64,000 nucleotides of DNA from Helichrysum umbraculigerum (Eukaryota > Streptophyta > Magnoliopsida > Asterales > Asteraceae), in assembly GCA_949592205.1 (NCBI GenBank), contig CATIUR010000005.1:108063277-108127276 (forward strand). The letters are read 5' to 3'. Both the position numbers and the translations under genes were made by a program. Numbering within the stretch: position 1 is the first letter of the stretch; each line of letters starts with the position of its first letter. Below are positions 59,026 to 64,000 of the stretch, piece by piece. Under the pieces are notes generated by a model. That model had not been told where the DNA came from. It made no database searches and saw nothing but the letters and a program-made list of their open reading frames with translations.

Positions 59026-62000
59026 TGTCGCACCCCCAAATTCGGATTGCGGAAGAGAATCGGGTCGGGGCTCGACTAATCAAATATCACAAGCACATAA
59101 GATATATAATGAACGACTCTATATGCGTCGTTTACTGATTACATTGATATAATAAAAGTTTACAATGTAATAATAGTTACAAAAGCTCGTAAGCCAAAAT
59201 GAGAGATTCTATGGCATAACTATGTTACAAAATATAGTAATGCATGGGAATCTGCTGATGTCTGTATGCGACTCGAGCTAAGTATCCTGAATATGAGCAG
59301 ACCTACTGCTGCTGAGTACCTGAGAATACATACTAAAAGGTCAGCTAAAAAGCTGGTGAGCTCACAGGTTTGTATAATGATGAATCATAGATGTGTGAAC
59401 CATAAGATTTAGTACAATGATTTGCAACCAAGCATATAAAATAGATGTATATCACTGCCATGAGCCCATAGTTTGAGCTTAACTGAGGTGTCCGGATCAC
59501 AACTAAGTGCCTGAGCGAGGGTGCCTCCCTGCGAGTGCCTAATCTACACTCGTATGAAAAATGCTAATGCGTCCGTTTGACCAGTTAGTGCGTGCTAACC
59601 CGGACGGGGATTGTCAATCCCATATGGTACCATACACTAACAATCGCGCTAAATCCATATAAACAAACTATGTAGTGGAGGGCTTTAAAATGATTAGCAA
59701 AACAACTCACGCAGTATATATCGAGGTTTAGTACTCATGTCCACATGTAAAACAAAACGAGTATGTATTCCCACCCCGGGAGTAAAAACTATAAAAAGTT
59801 GGGGCTATGAGACTCACCTGAGTCTGGTGTGTTGCTATCAAGCAAGTATGATGTTGCACAAGGTGATGTTGTCCGAAGACTGTAACCTGCCGGGCGTTCA
59901 AAACGCGCAAGGTTATAAGTATATGTAGACGTCTCAAAAGACCGTCCATGCTAGTTGTTCATCCAACTAGTAATGTCCAAGTGATTTGGTTGTTAGTTGA
60001 TTAGTTTGAGTTTTGAAAACCTGTATGGCTCATTGGTGAGTTTTGTAATAATGATTATTAAAAGCATTATTATTATGTTGGTCTCGTTGTATACTTACAA
60101 AAGTATATGTGTCATATGTTTCTGAGTTATTCCAAATATTGTATTGACGTTAAATCAAGTATATTGTGATATTGTCTTGTTTGAAAAGTCGTTTACGCAA
60201 AGTTAGTGTTGAACACTATTCATGAGACAATAAGGATTGTTGGGAATTACTATTCATGAGACAATAGCACGTTAGTATTTATGAGACAATAGCGATTATC
60301 GGGAATCACTATTCATGAGACAATAGCAAGTTACTATTCACGAGACAATAGCGATTATCGGGAATCACTATTCATAAGACAATAGCAAGTTACTATTCAT
60401 GAGACAATAGCGATTATCGGGAATCACTATTCATGAGACAATAGCAAGTTACTATTCATGAGACAATAGCAAGTTACTATTCATGAGACAATACGATTAT
60501 CGGGCGGTTTCAAGTATAAAAGTGTTAGTTTTTGCGACAATGATGCTATGACAATCGAGTTTTATACGACAATAGTGATGCGACAATAGGGTTTCGGTTA
60601 CTGTTCATGCGACAATCATGATTCCGACAATAGTGATGCGACAATGGATTCTCGGAACACTGTTCATGCGACAATGGTATTGTCGCAGGTATGAGATTTC
60701 CCGTTTTTGTTTAAGTGTTCGTTTTTGTTGACTAGGTCAAAACTTTTAGGAAAGTCTTAAATATGTTAAATAAACTTTAGAAAATTGTTGTTACGTTTTA
60801 TGGTTGACCCGAAGTGCCGGTTTTGTAAAATGACTAAAACAGTCCCTAAGTTTAATAGTTCCAGATTTTTACTCGGTTTTGACTCGCGATTTCACCCGTT
60901 TCTAATCCGATTCAAGCCTAACCAAAAATCACACATGTCCTCATATATGTCTAGTTCATTTCTGCACTTTATGGTATCTTTATATGTTCATTTACTATTT
61001 TTTAACAAAAATGGAAATGAACAGTGGTCGGATTAGGTCCAAGAACAGCTACAGCCCAAAGATTGAGCTCTACAGAAAAATAAGTAGATTTCTGGAAATG
61101 GTCAAAGAAGAACTTTTTGTAGAGCTCTTCCATACGAAAATTTTGGTATGTGTTTCGTTGTCTAATTCTTTCTAGAACTCAAGATATGGACGTTTTTGTG
61201 TGACATATTTTCTGGGACAGAATCTGCCTTCATACTTAGGTGTTCGAAAAACGTTTTTCATTATGATTTTTGGACATTAACAAGTTGTGTGAACAATATA
61301 ACATCTATATAAACATAATAAAAGTATTTTACGAAAGTTTCGGGATTCTTACAATGAGTGTTTGAAGAATCCGAAAAGATAGGAACGTTGCTCTCATCGT
61401 GGTGATCGTCTTTGCTCCAATCGGTTTGATGATCCAAGATGGTCTGATGTGGTGATTGTGGCGTTTTCTTGACTGATTTTTGGAGAGGGAGAGTGTGAAA
61501 TCTAGTGATAGAGTGATGGAAAGAAATTCAAAATGAAATGGAAACATAAGAGGTGTTTGGTGGTGTTAGTCAATGAAACAAGATCCACAAAACATGGAAA
61601 GGTGTTTTGTGGACTTGGAAAAACCGGTCCATGTGGGGCCCACATGGTGTGAGTGTTTCACTTTTTCGTTCCACAAATTTGCGCTCCGTACGGTGTTCGT
61701 TTCCCCGGTCGTTTGAACGTATAATTAGACGTTTAACGTTATACGTACATATTTTAAATAACGATTAAAATTCGATATTTTTAACTTGAAGTAATACTTA
61801 TTATTACTTAGAAACATTTATTAAAATGTTTGGTACGGTGCCGGTAATGATTTACGAGGTCGTTGTATGATTTAAATAATTCGTGACCTTTAAACTAAAC
61901 GTTTTTGTTATCGCTATAAATTACGGTAATTATACTGAAGTATTTTATCAAAATACTTTTAGATGAGTTATAAAAATATAACCTAGGTTTGTTTCGATTG

Positions 62001-62324
62001 TCAGGCGCGTCTCGCGCGTTTTTGTTCTTTTCTGAGCATTTTATATGCTACGAAATACTTTCGTGATATTATCGAAATAATATTTAGAATTACATATGTG
62101 TATTAAATAATTTCATATTATTTAATATATTGAGTTCACCAACGTCCGTATTATTGTATCGGGATCCACCCGATATAAAAATGCACAATTAAATTCAATC
62201 GCGTACGTGTATATACATAACAATATATATAATGATACATACAATTAGCCTAACATAGAACTAATTACATGTATTAGAAAGTGATTAGGTACTAATAACT
62301 AGTCCTAATTTGTTGGGTGTCACA
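59026..62324 (-). mobile_element. Solo LTR of the chromovirus family (3299 bp)
   Basis: Minus strand TGTGACACCCAACAAATTAGG to GGGGGTGCGACA, flanked by AAATG at 59021-59025 and 62325-62329. It shares the landmarks of element 1's LTR (GGTGAGTCTCATAGCCCC near 59800, GAGCTCACAGG-type block near 59360). It is longer than the other family members mainly because of the tandem array at 60214-60690. Confidence 0.92.
60214..60690 (-). repeat. Tandem array of actattcatgagacaatagc / atgcgacaatag units
   Basis: Roughly twenty units. The left two-thirds has ~20 and ~41 bp periods (CACTATTCATGAGACAATAG, GATTATCGGGAAT). The right third retains ATGCGACAAT and, at the end, ATTGTCGCA, the same TGCGAC core as the arrays in the two other LTRs of this family. 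Confidence 0.88.
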
Positions 62325-62503
62325 AAATGAAACCTTAATATAAGCAATGGATCGACCTGAGTTAAATTTGTAGCATTAATAGTGTAATAAAAAACATACA
62401 TATGAATGAGAAGTAGAAGTAAAAATCTTGCATTCAAATTTATAGAACCAAAAACCCTTAAGAAAATCTAGAAAAACGAAATTCCAATCAAACAAATTTA
62501 AAC

Positions 62504-63026
62504 GAACTCAGCTTTCTTTGCTGCTAAATCCGCCTGCCTAGTCTCTTCCTACTTCTTCATCAATTCAAAAATCTAAAAACAACACCAACCACACATTATC
62601 ACCACCAAATAAATAATCACATCAAACACCCAAATTTTGAAATCAAAAAAGAAACTTGATTTATCAAGTACCAAGCGCAAATCATTCCAAATACTATACT
62701 AATATATGAGCACAAAATAACCTAAATTCAAAAAATTAGGTCAAGTAAAAAATCAAAACCTTTTTAGGTTCTTTAGATTTAGCAATTTTTTCGACCGCTG
62801 CAGCACCTCATTCCAATGGTTCAGGATCAAACTCTACGAACGTTGTTCTAGGGTTATCGTAACGAACACGTGGTGGCAGCGACGGTGCGTTATTTTGCGG
62901 TGGAGGCGATTGAGGGTCAACCGGAGCTCGGCCAGCCGGCGCGGGAGATGGTGATGGTGAAGTGAAGGTAGGGAAGTTAAAAGAGGCTTGAAGCTTTTGA
63001 CATTGATATATAGATTTAGATTTCAA
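62504..63026 (-). pseudogene. ATAD3-like AAA protein, N-terminal fragment (two exons)
   Basis: Exon 1 (about 62760-63026) reads LPPRVRYDNPRTTFVEFDPE with a Pro-rich segment before it; TGA at 62808-62810 interrupts it just after PEPLE, and it continues GAAAVEKIAKSKEPKK to a donor site. Exon 2 (62504-62572, acceptor tttttag) reads IFELMKK, stop, EETRQADLAAKKAEF. This is the N-terminus and start of the coiled coil of plant ATAD3-type mitochondrial AAA proteins, which in intact form are around 600 residues with a C-terminal ATPase domain. Everything beyond exon 2 is missing. It is a captured, disabled fragment. Confidence 0.75.
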
Positions 63027-63480
63027 ATGAAAATAGTTGAAAGATAATGATGAGTAACCTGATGGGGGAGAAGATGAAAGAGAGATGGATGAATTCTAGC
63101 TTTTGATTTTGGGCTGTGGTGTAAATACAGATGCACGCATGGGAACAGGTTTGGATAAAGAGGCAAATAAATAAAAAGCTTATCAAATAAGTTTCTTGAG
63201 AAGTCCAATTGTATTCTTTAAATTTAAAATGTAGTGTACTGTATAAATTTGCCATTGTTGGGAAATGAAAAAAATAATAATAATTGTGTTTTAGTTGTAA
63301 ATGCATGATTTAAAAAGTTGAATAATTCGTTTTTAATATTTAAAATAATACAACTTAATGACATTAGCAGATTAATGTGGTAGTGACACATCAGCGTATT
63401 TGATTGCTTCATGATGTGCCAAATTAGCTTTATGATGTTAGTGCATCCCCCCTTTAGTAGATAGAATAGATTTAAAAGAA

Positions 63481-63837
63481 AGGTTTATTTTTTGGTTATG
63501 CCCTCAAGTTTACACTCATTATTATTGTATGCACTCAACTTTTATACTCTTCATTGTATGAGGTAAAATTTCTAAAAACTCTATTGTATGTTCTCAACTT
63601 TCATAACCTCTATTGTATGAGCTGAACTTTCCAAAAACTTTAATAATATATATGATATAAATTAGATATTCTAAAAACTTTATTTGACTAGTTCATCTCA
63701 TACAATAGAGAGTATGAAAGTTTGGAGCATACAATAGAGTTTTTTTAAAGTTAACCTCATACAATAGAGGATATGAAAGTTAGGAGCATACAATAATAAT
63801 TAACGTAAAGTTGAGCGCATAATCAAACAATAAACCC
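63481..63837. mobile_element. Mutator-type MITE (357 bp)
   Basis: Left arm (ggtttattttttggttatgc, then cattattattgtatgcac) is inverted at the right end (gcgcataatcaaacaataaa). Flanks TTAAAAGAA and TTAAAAAGAA match except for one A, consistent with a 9-10 bp duplication. The interior repeats TCATACAATAGAG-type units. Confidence 0.75.
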
Positions 63838-63925
63838 TTAAAAGAATTTGTCACATTTTTATTATTAAAGCATGAGAAATAAGATTCTCATGATATTAAC
63901 AAGATTATCATATGTTGTATTACTA

Positions 63926-64000
63926 CCTCCGTTTCAAAATTATTAGTTTTGACTTTCTGAAGTCTTTCTTTTTTAACTTTGACCTTCAGTATTTTTGTTT
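63926..64000. mobile_element. Left end of a Stowaway-like MITE, cut by the window
   Basis: A TA followed by CTACCTCCGTTTCAAAATTA resembles the family terminus; the rest is outside the window. Confidence 0.55.

Larger units (their letters stand above)
53200..63470 (-). mobile_element. Helitron carrying captured host-gene fragments
   Basis: On the minus strand it begins TCTATTCTATCTACTAAAGG at 63470, preceded by A. It ends with the hairpin CCGT-GTTTTT-ACGG (53226-53213) and, after TCATAAAA, CTAG at 53203-53200, followed by T. These are the canonical Helitron ends and A|T target. The 5' region has a GATGTGTCAC-type motif near 63385, also usual. Inside, all recognisable exon pieces are on the same strand as the Helitron: ATAD3-like, a possible PPR, a plastid adenylate kinase and a starch synthase. 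Two solo LTRs (55254-57826, 59026-62324) inserted later; without them it is about 4.4 kb. No Rep/helicase gene is present, so it is non-autonomous. Confidence 0.82.

Noticed and set aside
62808..63026. Intact short host gene for a proline-rich protein
   Set aside because: The frame is the first exon of an ATAD3-like gene cut by a stop; a second exon lies at 62504-62572 and the rest is absent.
1..64000. tRNA, rRNA or snRNA genes
   Set aside because: I looked for the characteristic boxes and found only PBS sequences complementary to tRNA 3' ends.

Overview
This 64 kb window is nuclear DNA of a flowering plant, almost certainly a eudicot. The retrotransposon proteins resemble those I know from Asteraceae and related asterids; that assignment is from family knowledge, not a search. 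About 80% is nested transposable elements. I find one intact host gene and no rRNA, tRNA or CRISPR array.

1-23.7 kb is a nest of LTR elements. A Ty3/gypsy chromovirus (1216-21794) carries a gag-pol reading frame broken by three in-frame stops. Its 5' LTR was cut by a minus-strand Ty1/copia element that runs off the window start. Its internal region received a related solo LTR (2318-4735, TSD TGTAA). Its 3' LTR received a complete Athila/Tat-type element (11127-21124, TSD AGTTT) with two near-identical LTRs and a gag-pol frame interrupted once. The nest sits in a still older LTR (21795-23742), itself next to a decayed copia 3' end.

23.7-45.2 kb: a copia 5' LTR with PBS and a decayed gag (24273-27295, with a 506 bp Mutator-type MITE inside) abuts a minus-strand tandem array of a non-autonomous Athila/Tat-like family. 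The array has three ~2.46 kb LTRs and three gag/protease-only internal segments. The two inner LTRs each have a primer-binding site on one side and a polypurine tract on the other. All copies share nonsense codons at the same sites.

45.2-53.2 kb is the gene-bearing part: a CACTA terminus inside an old LTR fragment, a Helitron 3' terminus at 47527, then a four-exon gene on the minus strand (47699-49625) for a pathogen-related protein. MITEs of hAT, Stowaway and long-TIR types lie in its introns and upstream.

53.2-63.5 kb is, by its ends (5' TC at 63470, hairpin plus CTAG at 53200, between A and T), a 10.3 kb minus-strand Helitron that captured exon fragments of several host genes: an ATAD3-like AAA protein, a plastid adenylate kinase, a starch synthase and possibly others. 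Two solo LTRs inserted into it later. Two more MITEs follow.

A recurrent theme is that nearly every LTR family here carries its own array of short GC-rich palindromes in or beside the promoter region, with different sequences in different lineages.
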